Origin: Pseudomonadota bacterium
GTDB lineage: Bacteria; Pseudomonadota; Alphaproteobacteria; Rhizobiales; Xanthobacteraceae
NCBI GenBank assembly: GCA_023392205.1
Contig: JAEVZN010000462.1
Location: 1 to 13,222, forward strand
Direction: 5' to 3'
DNA length: 13,222 bases
Under the pieces are notes generated by a model. The model ran no database searches and was not told the DNA's origin. It saw only the letters and a list, made by a program, of their open reading frames with translations. Positions 1 to 6,264 of this stretch are shown piece by piece. Both the position numbers and the translations under genes were made by a program. How positions within the stretch are numbered: the first letter of the stretch is position 1; each line of letters starts with the position of its first letter.

Positions 1-82
1 CCCCGGTCCCGGCCGTCAATCGTCAAACGGTCGCGTTGGCTATGCGGAAAAGCGGCTCAGCGTTGCCGCTGAACGGACTGTT

Positions 83-96
83 TGTGCTAATTCACA
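83..96. promoter_or_regulatory. Possible operator dyad just upstream of the RidA-like gene
   Basis: TGTG-CTAATT-CACA forms a perfect four-base dyad with a six-base spacer, ending four bases before the ATG at 100. A protein bound here would block translation initiation or early elongation of the downstream gene. The dyad is short and could be chance. I see no convincing -35/-10 pair in bases 1-99, so the promoter may lie left of the window. Confidence 0.2.
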
Positions 97-99
97 CAG

Positions 100-1377
100 A
101 TGACGAATTCAAAGATGTTCCAGAAACTCGCTTTGCGCCATGTCGGCGTCGATTCCATTCCGGTTGCAGGCGGCGTGCGGGCCAGCGACTGGGTTTTTGC
201 CTCGGGCCTGTTGCCGTCCGAACTCGGCGATGCGGCCCGGCCTTATTCGGGTGAGGCCATCGCCACCACGCAATCGCGTTCGGTCTGGAACTCGGCCTGC
301 GACATTCTTGCGGAGGGCGGCAGCGACGTCTCGCGCATCGTCCGCTGCGACCAGTACTTCACCGATCATCGTGCGGTGCCGTTCTTCCACCAGATCCGCC
401 GCGAGGTCTGCGGAGACTATATCGCGCCGAGCACCTCGATCCTGCAGCCGGACATGTCGGTGCCGGGTGCAGTCATGACCATGGACATGATCGCGCTGGC
501 GGGATCGGTCCCGGTCGAGCCGATCTTCCCGGACGGTCTCGATATCCCGGCCACGTCATCCTTCGTGCCGGTGGTGAAGGCGGGCGATTTCGTTTTTGTC
601 GCGGGCTTCCTGGCCGCCAGCGGGATCGGCGACCTCGACGGCGTGGCGGCCGAGGCGAAAGTGCCCGAAGGACATCTATGGAAGGGTAACCGTATCCAGC
701 TCGAAAGCCGCTATCTGATTGTGAAGAAGCTGGTGCCGGCCCTGCGCGGTGCGGACCTGACCTTGCAGGACGTGGTCAAGGCCAATGTGTTCCTGCGCGA
801 TATCGAGGATGCGCCGGCCTTCAATCAGGTCTGGGCCGAGGTGTTCGGCGGCCATGTGCCGGCGACCGTCATCACGCCGACCAGCAAGCCGGGCTTTGCC
901 ATCGCCGACAGCCGGATCGAGATCAATCTCGTGGCGACGACACAACCGCACATGCGGAGGATCGATGGCGGTCGCGCAGCGCTTGCAACCTGTCAGGGAC
1001 ATCCTGTCGCGATCCATTGCGGCGATCTGCTGTTATTCTCCGGCATGCTTGCCAGCGATGCGGACGGACTCATTCCAGCGGCGCGAATCGCCACGCGCGA
1101 CCGCCACTGGTCGTCGGGCATTGCCGCGCAGATGCATCACCTGCTGGATTGTGCCGAGGAGGCGTGCGCGCAAGCGGGCACAAGTCTGAGCAATGTGGTC
1201 CGAATCCTGCAAGTGCACACCGATCTTGACGACCTGCTGCCGGCCCTCAAAGTCTGGCAGCAGCGCTTGCCGGATGTACCACTTCCCATCTCTGCGGCTC
1301 GCGTACCCGCTCCGCTGATCGTGCCCGGATGTTCCGTGCAACTCGATCTGTGGGTGCATGCGCCGCAGAATTCCTGA
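100..1377 (+). CDS. Three-domain RidA-like (YjgF/YER057c/UK114) protein
   Basis: This 425-residue protein contains three consecutive RidA-like domains, at roughly residues 15-135, 150-280 and 298-420. Ordinary RidA proteins have one domain of about 130 residues and hydrolyse reactive enamine/imine intermediates as trimers. Each segment shows the family pattern: a strand with 'FASGL', 'FVAGF' or 'LFSGM', a helical middle, a strand with 'VVRILQV'-like sequence, and a closing beta segment. At the position of the catalytic Arg of canonical RidA (P-A-R), my hand alignment gives Thr112, Thr256 and Ser398, so imine hydrolysis by the classical mechanism is doubtful. The single chain could form a pseudo-trimer; that is inference. 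No leader or membrane segment is seen, so it should be cytoplasmic. No strong ribosome site supports the ATG at 100; ATG at 115 is an alternative. The next gene starts 19 bases after its stop, suggesting one operon with the Bug binding protein. Confidence 0.85.
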   Translation: MTNSKMFQKLALRHVGVDSIPVAGGVRASDWVFASGLLPSELGDAARPYSGEAIATTQSRSVWNSACDILAEGGSDVSRIVRCDQYFTDHRAVPFFHQIRREVCGDYIAPSTSILQPDMSVPGAVMTMDMIALAGSVPVEPIFPDGLDIPATSSFVPVVKAGDFVFVAGFLAASGIGDLDGVAAEAKVPEGHLWKGNRIQLESRYLIVKKLVPALRGADLTLQDVVKANVFLRDIEDAPAFNQVWAEVFGGHVPATVITPTSKPGFAIADSRIEINLVATTQPHMRRIDGGRAALATCQGHPVAIHCGDLLLFSGMLASDADGLIPAARIATRDRHWSSGIAAQMHHLLDCAEEACAQAGTSLSNVVRILQVHTDLDDLLPALKVWQQRLPDVPLPISAARVPAPLIVPGCSVQLDLWVHAPQNS

Positions 1378-1396
1378 AGTCACCGGAGACCGATTA

Positions 1397-2392
1397 ATGA
1401 CCGATCACTCGATTATCAGCAGACGCGCCTTCGCAGCTCTTGGCTGCTTTGCGCTGGCGGGCGTCGCACTGTCGCCCGGCGCGATGGCACAGAGCTATCC
1501 GGACAAGCCGGTGCGGATCATCGTGCCGTTTTCGGCCGGTGGCGGCTCCGATACAGCCGGCCGTGCGATTGCGCAGAAGCTGCAGGAGAAGTTCGGCCAG
1601 TCCTTCTTTGTCGAGAACCGCACCGGCGCGGGCGGCAGCATCGGCGCAACGCAGGCCGCGCGCGCGGCACCGGACGGCTACACGCTTCTGCTCGGCTCCT
1701 CCTCGGAGATCGCGCAATATCCGAATGTGAAAACGGATGTGCCCTACAATTCGGAGAGGGATTTCGTGCCGATCGCGGAGGTCGCGCGCGTGCCGCTGGC
1801 GCTGGTGGTGAAGCAGGATCTGCCGGTCAAGTCGGTCGAGGAATTGCTCGACTACGCGCGCAAGAACCCGAAGAAGCTGAATTACGGCTCGGCGGGGCCT
1901 GGCTCCACCACGCATCTCGCCGTGGCTCTGTTCACCTCGATGACCAACACCGACATGGTGCATGTGCCCTACAAGGGCTCGGCGCCGGTGATCACCGATC
2001 TGCTTGCCGGCACGCTCGATCTGTCGATCTCGACCATGCCGGCGGTGCTGCCGCATGCCAATGGCGGCAAGATCAAGGTGCTGGCGGTCTCAACCGCGCA
2101 GCGTGCCAAGGCCATCCCGGATGTGCCGACGATTCAGGAAGCGGGCGTGAAGGGTTACGAAACCGGCCTTTGGACGGGCCTGTTCGCGCCGGCCGGGACG
2201 CCTGCGGAGATCGTATCGACGTTGAACAAGGCGGTCAACGAGGCGCTCGCGACTGACGACATGAAGGCGCTGCTCGCCAAGCAGGGCGCCGAGCCAAGCG
2301 GCGGCACACCGGAGGAATTCGCAAAACTGATCAAGCAGGATCTGACGATCTGGAAGGACGTCGCCGAAAAGAACAACATCAAGATCGACTGA
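1397..2392 (+). CDS. Bug-family (TctC-type) tripartite tricarboxylate transporter substrate-binding protein
   Basis: This is a periplasmic solute receptor of the Bug family, which normally delivers carboxylates or related small molecules to a TctAB membrane permease. The 331 residues fit the usual length of about 320-330. The N-terminus has an RR pair at residues 9-10, a hydrophobic stretch and a likely cleavage after A-M-A (residue 31). The mature start 'YPDKPVRIIVPFSAGG' followed by S-D is the family signature; the Asp near residue 52 is in the ligand pocket of known members. Later hallmarks are 'APDGYTLL', 'LNYGSAGPGSTTHL' and 'VHVPYKGSAP'. ATG 1397 is chosen because GGAG at 1385-1388 is eight bases upstream; an in-frame ATG at 1358 overlaps the previous gene and would bury the signal peptide. 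No tctA or tctB is in the window, so it is an orphan receptor here. The ligand cannot be read from sequence. Confidence 0.9.
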   Translation: MTDHSIISRRAFAALGCFALAGVALSPGAMAQSYPDKPVRIIVPFSAGGGSDTAGRAIAQKLQEKFGQSFFVENRTGAGGSIGATQAARAAPDGYTLLLGSSSEIAQYPNVKTDVPYNSERDFVPIAEVARVPLALVVKQDLPVKSVEELLDYARKNPKKLNYGSAGPGSTTHLAVALFTSMTNTDMVHVPYKGSAPVITDLLAGTLDLSISTMPAVLPHANGGKIKVLAVSTAQRAKAIPDVPTIQEAGVKGYETGLWTGLFAPAGTPAEIVSTLNKAVNEALATDDMKALLAKQGAEPSGGTPEEFAKLIKQDLTIWKDVAEKNNIKID

Positions 2393-2416
2393 GACAGGAT
2401 CGATCGTTGAAAGCGA

Positions 2417-2454
2417 AGGGGCCGCCTCCATCCGGAAGCGGCCCCTCTGTTTTT
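2417..2454. terminator. Strong intrinsic terminator between convergent genes
   Basis: A perfect nine-base stem (2417-2425 with 2438-2446, AGGGGCCGC/GCGGCCCCT) can extend by three more pairs past one mismatch, closing on an ATCC loop. It is followed by TCTGTTTTT on the plus strand, so it should end the RidA/Bug transcript. It lies 24 bases after the Bug stop codon and 40 bases before the stop of the converging minus-strand gene, where it may also act, though that side lacks a good T run. Confidence 0.85.
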
Positions 2455-2493
2455 CAGGATGCGCGGCCGGAACCGCGACATGGATGCGGAGAA

Positions 2494-3507
2494 TTACTTC
2501 TTCGCGGCCTTGTCGTAATAGGTGAGGTCGTAATACTTGGACGGATCGGTGAGTTGCTTCTTCGGCTCGCCATATTCGCTGCGCAGTTGCAAAGCGGTCT
2601 TGACGCCTTCCACATTCAATGTGGCATTGCGTTCGAAGCCGTTCTTGGGATGCAGGAGAACGTCGTAGGACTTGGCCGCAAGATCTTCCGACAAGTTGGG
2701 CGCGTTCTTGCGCAGGATGGCGATGGCTTCCGTCTTGTTGGCCGGGTTGTAGAGCCAGTCGAGGCCCTCTCGATAGCCGCGGATATAACCCACGAGCTGC
2801 TTTTCGTTCTCCTTCGCCCATGACCGTCGGGCGGCGCCGACCAGGCCCTGGTAATTGCCGAGTGCTTCGGAGCCGTCGGCAAGCCGGTTAAATCCGGCCG
2901 CTTCCGCGTTCACCTCGAACGGCGAGATCAGAAGGGTGGCCGCGTGTTCCTTTTTCATCAGCGCCTGATAGCGCTGCATGACGCCACCGGCCCTGACGAA
3001 CTCGAACTCCTCCGGCTTCAGTCCGGCATTGTTGAGAATTTTGCGCAGCACGAAGGCGTAGCCGGTGGTCAGCGCGTCGACAGATACCTGCTTGCCGCGC
3101 AGATCGGTGATGGCTTTCACCTCCGGAACCGCCACAAGCCGCAGGAAGCCGTTATCGCCACCCATGAAGGCGAAGATATCGGGCTCGACATCGGTCTTGG
3201 CCGCGCCCTGGCCCTCGCTATAGGCGATGACATTGTCGATCGCCGTCATCGCGATATCGTACTTGCCTTCGATCAGGTTCTTAAGCTGGTATTGCGAGTT
3301 CGGCGTGGGCGTGATGTTGAGGGTCACGCCATGTTTGTCGAAGAAACCCTTTTCCTGTGCGGCCCAGATCGGCCAGTTGAAGCCGCCTGGGAAGACGATC
3401 ACTTCAAGCGGCTTGGCCGATTGCGCGGTCGCGGGGCTCAAGCCGGCGGCGAACGAAATGGCGGCGGCCGCGGCCGCAGCTTTCATGGACTTGTTCAGAA
3501 ATGACAT
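2494..3507 (-). CDS. NMT1/SsuA-like ABC transporter substrate-binding protein
   Basis: This is a 337-residue periplasmic binding protein of the NMT1/THI5-SsuA-TauA superfamily, whose members bind nitrate, sulfonates, taurine, pyrimidine precursors or aromatic acids. A signal peptide is clear: Lys residues near the start, a poly-Ala hydrophobic core and a likely cut after A-T-A (residue 28). The mature protein opens with 'LEVIVFPGGFNWPIWAAQEKGFF', the usual first strand and helix, then 'NLIEGKYDIAMTAIDNVIAY' and 'DLRGKQVSVDALTTGYAF', the ligand-side segments. A perfect AGGAGG site (complement of 3515-3520) lies six to seven bases before the ATG, fixing the start. No ABC permease or ATPase gene is in the window. 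It follows the monooxygenase gene on the same strand after a 257-base gap, so it may have its own promoter but plausibly binds the substrate of that enzyme. Confidence 0.88.
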   Translation of the reverse strand: MSFLNKSMKAAAAAAAISFAAGLSPATAQSAKPLEVIVFPGGFNWPIWAAQEKGFFDKHGVTLNITPTPNSQYQLKNLIEGKYDIAMTAIDNVIAYSEGQGAAKTDVEPDIFAFMGGDNGFLRLVAVPEVKAITDLRGKQVSVDALTTGYAFVLRKILNNAGLKPEEFEFVRAGGVMQRYQALMKKEHAATLLISPFEVNAEAAGFNRLADGSEALGNYQGLVGAARRSWAKENEKQLVGYIRGYREGLDWLYNPANKTEAIAILRKNAPNLSEDLAAKSYDVLLHPKNGFERNATLNVEGVKTALQLRSEYGEPKKQLTDPSKYYDLTYYDKAAKK

Positions 3508-3545
3508 GGGCGGTCCTCCTAGCGTGTTTTTGTTGGTGCATCATG

Positions 3546-3566
3546 TTGCACATGAATCGTGCGCAA
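3546..3566. promoter_or_regulatory. Imperfect dyad upstream of the NMT1-like binding protein gene
   Basis: TTGCACA and TGCGCAA are separated by seven bases, matching at six of seven positions when one arm is inverted. The outer TTGC/GCAA half-sites resemble those of the MarR-side operator at 5520-5549, although the spacing differs. It sits about 40 bases upstream of the start codon, a suitable place for an operator. No clear -35/-10 pair was found next to it. The rest of the 257-base gap holds a run of T/A bases near 3590-3610 and the hairpin at 3710-3742. Confidence 0.25.
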
Positions 3567-3709
3567 TGCCACGACATTGAACGCGGCGTTTTGTTCTTTT
3601 TTTGGGAAAATGATTCCGCGCATCAGCGGATGCGCGTATGCGCACGGTCACGCGGCTGGCGCATGTCCGGCTGAAGCCTGATGCTGGCTTTATTATTGTC
3701 GGAAGGGAG

Positions 3710-3742
3710 TTCCCGCGCAGGTGTTATCTGCCTGCGCGGGAA
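3710..3742 (-). terminator. Hairpin after the monooxygenase gene, probable terminator
   Basis: A perfect 12-base stem (3710-3721 with 3731-3742) closes a nine-base loop, beginning 22 bases beyond the stop codon of the minus-strand monooxygenase gene. The stem is GC-rich and uninterrupted, as in intrinsic terminators, but the minus-strand sequence after it is pyrimidine-mixed and not a T run. It may terminate weakly, or protect the 3' end of the reductase/monooxygenase mRNA so that less message reads into the binding-protein gene. Confidence 0.5.
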
Positions 3743-3764
3743 AGATAGCGGGTCTTGTGAGCCG

Positions 3765-4844
3765 TCAGGCGGCGCGTCGTTCGATATGCTTGCCCTGGAA
3801 TTGCGGAGCCACTTCGGACATGAAGCGGTCCATCTCCTCGATGACCTGCTTGTGCGGCTTCATGCCGACATTGAAGTAGAGGATCACCTCGTCGAAGCCG
3901 GCCGCTTCCACTTTCTTCAGGATTTCGGTCAGGCGGGCGGTGTTTCCGATCAGCACCGAGTTTTCGGTGAGGTCTTCCGGCTTCACTGTCTTCAGCCGCG
4001 ACACCATGTCGATGAAATAGCGGTAGCTCGGAGGCGCGGTCTTCGGATCGCCCGGCAGCGAGGGGATGACGCATTCCTGATAATAGCGGATCTGCCGTTC
4101 GCGCTGCGCCTTTTCGGCCGCGGCGTCGTCGGCAAAATGTGTGAAATAGCTGCACATCAGCCGGCCCGGCTTGGTGCCGTATTTGGCGCAGCTTTCCTTG
4201 TACAGATCCGCCACCTGCTTCAACCCGCCGAAGGTCATGGCAGCGGCGAATGGTGCGACGATCAGACCGCATTCCAGCTTGGCGGCAAGTTCGATCGAGG
4301 GCTTGGAGAACGACGCTACATAGAGCGGCATCGGGTTCTGCAAGGGCTGCGGCGTGATGCGCACGTCCTCGAACTGGTAGTGCTTGCCATTATGGTCGAT
4401 GCGGTCGCCGCCCGAACCCCAGAGCTTGCGAAGAATTTCCACGCCCTCATTGAAGATCGACTGATTGTCTTCGAACGATACACCAAAGGGGATGTATTCG
4501 CGGCGATCATAGCCGCGCCCGGCGGCGAAATCGACGCGGCCGCCGGAGAGCAGGTCGAGCGTCGCCCATTGCTCGGCGACACGGATCGGATGATGAAGCG
4601 GCAGCACAGTCACCGCAGGCGCGAGGCGGATATGCTTGGTCTGCGCGGCGATATAGGCCAGCACCATTTCCGGCGACGAATTCACGCCGAGCGAATTGAA
4701 ATGATGCTCGCCGATCCACGCCGAATGCATGCCGAGCTTGTCGGCATACAGCGCCTCCGCCGTCAGGTCCTGGACGAACTGATTGGCGTTGCGCGTGTTG
4801 CCTTCGTAATGATTGTCCGACAGCGTGAAATAGCCGAATTCCAT
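3765..4844 (-). CDS. Luciferase-like (LLM class) flavin-dependent monooxygenase
   Basis: This is a 359-residue bacterial-luciferase-superfamily oxygenase, which uses reduced FMN supplied by a partner reductase to oxygenate an organic substrate. The family start is evident: 'MEFGYFTLSDNHY', then 'GMHSAWIGEHHF' at residues 38-49, 'LAPAVTVLPLHHPIRVAEQ' around 74-92 and 'LDLLSGGRVDFAAGRGY' at 96-112, the flavin-binding and barrel-strand segments. Length agrees with the alkanal-monooxygenase-like group and is shorter than NtaA/SsuD types. GGAGG (complement of 4851-4855) lies six bases before the ATG. The upstream gene on the same strand encodes a short-chain flavin reductase, giving a complete two-component monooxygenase. 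The substrate is unknown; the neighbouring binding protein and the RidA-like protein hint at a nitrogen- or sulfur-containing organic compound, which is inference only. Confidence 0.9.
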   Translation of the reverse strand: MEFGYFTLSDNHYEGNTRNANQFVQDLTAEALYADKLGMHSAWIGEHHFNSLGVNSSPEMVLAYIAAQTKHIRLAPAVTVLPLHHPIRVAEQWATLDLLSGGRVDFAAGRGYDRREYIPFGVSFEDNQSIFNEGVEILRKLWGSGGDRIDHNGKHYQFEDVRITPQPLQNPMPLYVASFSKPSIELAAKLECGLIVAPFAAAMTFGGLKQVADLYKESCAKYGTKPGRLMCSYFTHFADDAAAEKAQRERQIRYYQECVIPSLPGDPKTAPPSYRYFIDMVSRLKTVKPEDLTENSVLIGNTARLTEILKKVEAAGFDEVILYFNVGMKPHKQVIEEMDRFMSEVAPQFQGKHIERRAA

Positions 4845-4867
4845 GTTAGTCCTCCATTGGGTCTTGT

Positions 4868-4896
4868 CTTGTTGATTTAGTCTTGGCTTGTTGATT
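4868..4896. repeat. Short direct repeat in the reductase-monooxygenase gap
   Basis: The ten-base string CTTGTTGATT occurs at 4868-4877 and again at 4887-4896, a 19-base period, within the 92-base spacer between the flavin reductase and monooxygenase genes. In the transcript this is an A/C-rich unstructured leader (AATCAACAAG twice) upstream of the monooxygenase ribosome site. It may be a tandem duplication or a translation-enhancing or small-RNA target segment; no function is demonstrated. Confidence 0.45.
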
Positions 4897-4936
4897 GAAT
4901 TGCGGCCGGCAGCACATATGCGGCCGGCGGCGACGT

Positions 4937-5449
4937 TCAGCCGATAGGAACCACCCAGTCGATGCCTTCGCCGAGCCCGACCGTATATTGGCCGTCCTGA
5001 TAGAGAAGCGGCGCCACTTGGCCGCGCACCGCGACTTCACGCACCTTGCCGATCACAATCGAATGCGTGCCATAGCTCGACAACGCATCCGTGTCGCAGA
5101 ACACATTCGCCTGCGCTTCGATCAGATAGGGGCAATGCTCGTCGTCGCTCGCCCATTCGCCGGAGAGGAAACGGTCGGTCTCCGGAAAGCGACCACTGAA
5201 GGCGTCGGCGATATCGATCTGATGGCCCTGCAGAATGTTGATGCAGAAGCGGCCCGCGCGGATGAGCGGATCGTGCATCTTCGAGTTGCGATTGACGCAG
5301 AACAGGAGCGAGGGCGGGGCCATCGACACCGATGTCACCGAGGTCACGGTGATGCCGTGCCGTACCTGATCGTGTGCCGTGGTGACGACACTGACCGCGC
5401 TGGTCAGACGGCGCATGGCCAAGCGGAAATTCTGGTTCATCTGGTCCAT
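4937..5449 (-). CDS. Flavin reductase family protein (HpaC/RutF-like)
   Basis: This 170-residue protein matches the short-chain NAD(P)H:flavin oxidoreductase family, which makes free reduced FMN or FAD for a partner monooxygenase. Visible hallmarks are 'FRLAMRRLTSAVSVVTT' at the start, 'HGITVTSVTSVSMAPPSLLF' at about 31-50 with the following 'CVNRNS' (flavin phosphate region), 'FCINIL' at 68-73 and 'GTHSIVIGKV' at 127-136. The chosen ATG has GGGAGA (complement of 5455-5460) six bases upstream; Met4 is a less likely start. It is the first gene of the minus-strand cluster, 92 bases before the LLM monooxygenase, and is divergent from marR. Regulation by the MarR protein is suggested by the dyad inside its promoter. 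Confidence 0.9.
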   Translation of the reverse strand: MDQMNQNFRLAMRRLTSAVSVVTTAHDQVRHGITVTSVTSVSMAPPSLLFCVNRNSKMHDPLIRAGRFCINILQGHQIDIADAFSGRFPETDRFLSGEWASDDEHCPYLIEAQANVFCDTDALSSYGTHSIVIGKVREVAVRGQVAPLLYQDGQYTVGLGEGIDWVVPIG

Positions 5450-5491
5450 CGACGTCTCCCGGATGTTTTCCAGTGCGGCCGTTTATGGCTC

Positions 5492-5519
5492 TTGTTGTCT
5501 CGATCCTGACCGCTATAAT
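5492..5519 (+). promoter_or_regulatory. Candidate marR promoter with perfect TATAAT
   Basis: TTGTTG (5492-5497) and TATAAT (5514-5519) are spaced 16 bases apart on the plus strand. The -10 box coincides with the -10 box of the opposing promoter, so the two would compete, and the expected start point (about 5526) lies inside the dyad, which would give autorepression. A second possibility is TTGACA at 5599-5604 with a poor -10 near 5622-5628. Confidence 0.45.
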
Positions 5520-5543
5520 AATTGCAAATGCAATTGTTGTAAA
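5515..5543 (-). promoter_or_regulatory. Promoter of the flavin reductase/monooxygenase operon
   Basis: On the minus strand TTTACA (complement of 5538-5543) and TATTAT (complement of 5515-5520) are separated by exactly 17 bases, each one base from the sigma70-type consensus. Transcription would start near 5508, leaving a leader of roughly 60 bases before the ATG at 5449. The spacer holds the operator dyad at 5520-5535. Confidence 0.6.
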
Positions 5544-5549
5544 CGCAAT
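5520..5549. promoter_or_regulatory. Probable MarR operator: ATTGC/GCAAT dyad with a third half-site
   Basis: AATTGC-AAAT-GCAATT (5520-5535) is a perfect 16-base dyad. It overlaps a second, looser dyad, ATTG-N9-CAAT (5533-5549), giving three GCAAT-type half-sites in 30 bases. AT-rich dyads of this size are typical MarR-family sites, and the placement between the -35 and -10 boxes of the divergent operon is ideal for repression. The binding protein is inferred from adjacency. Confidence 0.6.
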
Positions 5550-5675
5550 AATATGGCAGGGATGCTGACCCATTCCGTACCGGACCTCGACCAAGGCTTT
5601 GACAGGCGTCAATCCTGTCTCCTAATGGCCTAACCTGACTTCCGATTGCACATGCCAGCCCGGCAAGGCGCTTCC

Positions 5676-6167
5676 GTGACCGACAGCAAGATCGAACTGG
5701 CCGATTATCTGCCCTATCTGCTCAACCGCGTTGCCGCCGCGCTTGTCGAGCGTCACGAGGTGGAACTGAAGCGGCACGACCTGACCATCGCGATGTGGCG
5801 TGTCCTGGTATCGCTGCTCAGTCGCGGCCGGCAGCGGCAGATCGATCTCGCCGACATGACCGCCATCGATGTGTCGACATTGTCGAGGTTGATCAGCCGC
5901 ATGATCGGCATGGACCTCGTCAGCCGCTCGCGCTCGGACAACAATAACCGCGAAGTGGCGGTCGAACTGACGTCCAAGGGTCGCGCATTGGTGATCCAAC
6001 TCGTGCCGCTCGGGCAGGCGCTGGAAGGCATCGCGATCGAGGGCCTTTCGCCGTCAGAACTCGCGACTGTTCGCGACGCGCTGCGGCGGATGTACGATAA
6101 TCTGCGCCGGAACTCGGGTAGCGATACGCCCGCCAGCCGCACGCATCTGCTGCGACAGCGCGCCTGA
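5676..6167 (+). CDS. MarR family transcriptional regulator
   Basis: This 163-residue protein is a winged-helix MarR regulator, normally a dimer released from DNA by a small aromatic or otherwise reactive ligand. The N-terminal dimerisation helix 'LADYLPYLLNRVAAAL' (8-23) is followed by 'LTIAMWRVLVSLLSRG' (36-51), a recognition helix around 65-76 ('DVSTLSRLISRM') and the wing with 'SRSRSDNNNREVAVELTSKG' (83-102), an almost textbook family wing. I choose GTG 5676 because AAGG lies eight bases upstream and the protein then begins at the normal point; ATG 5646 would add ten residues without a ribosome site. It is divergent from the flavin reductase/monooxygenase pair and most likely represses both that operon and itself through the ATTGC/GCAAT dyad. 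The inducer is unknown. Confidence 0.88.
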   Translation: MTDSKIELADYLPYLLNRVAAALVERHEVELKRHDLTIAMWRVLVSLLSRGRQRQIDLADMTAIDVSTLSRLISRMIGMDLVSRSRSDNNNREVAVELTSKGRALVIQLVPLGQALEGIAIEGLSPSELATVRDALRRMYDNLRRNSGSDTPASRTHLLRQRA

Positions 6168-6264
6168 ATAATTATCCTTGTATCGGGTATGACCCGCTCT
6201 TGACCTGCCGCAAGGCGTGGCCGGGTCCGGGCCACCAGGGTAGAATCCGGAAACGGAGGATTGC

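Noticed and set aside
36..254. 72-codon open frame at the left edge
   Set aside because: It overlaps the RidA-like gene out of frame and becomes arginine/cysteine-rich there, as shadows do.
2407..3504. Plus-strand open frames over the NMT1-like receptor gene
   Set aside because: They run through the terminator and mirror the codons of the real minus-strand gene. There is no ribosome site and no family pattern.
3508..3600. Sigma54 promoter before the NMT1-like receptor gene
   Set aside because: A TGGCA string occurs on the minus strand, but no TTGC element lies at the required distance from it.
3681..4880. 399-codon open frame on the plus strand opposite the monooxygenase gene
   Set aside because: It is antisense to a clear LLM monooxygenase with a good ribosome site. 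Its translation has no recognisable family and the long opening follows from GC-rich third positions.
2494..5449. A rut pyrimidine-degradation operon
   Set aside because: Only loose counterparts of RutA, RutF and RutC are present, in different orientations. RutB, RutD, RutE and RutG are absent and the RidA-like protein has three domains, so the name would mislead.
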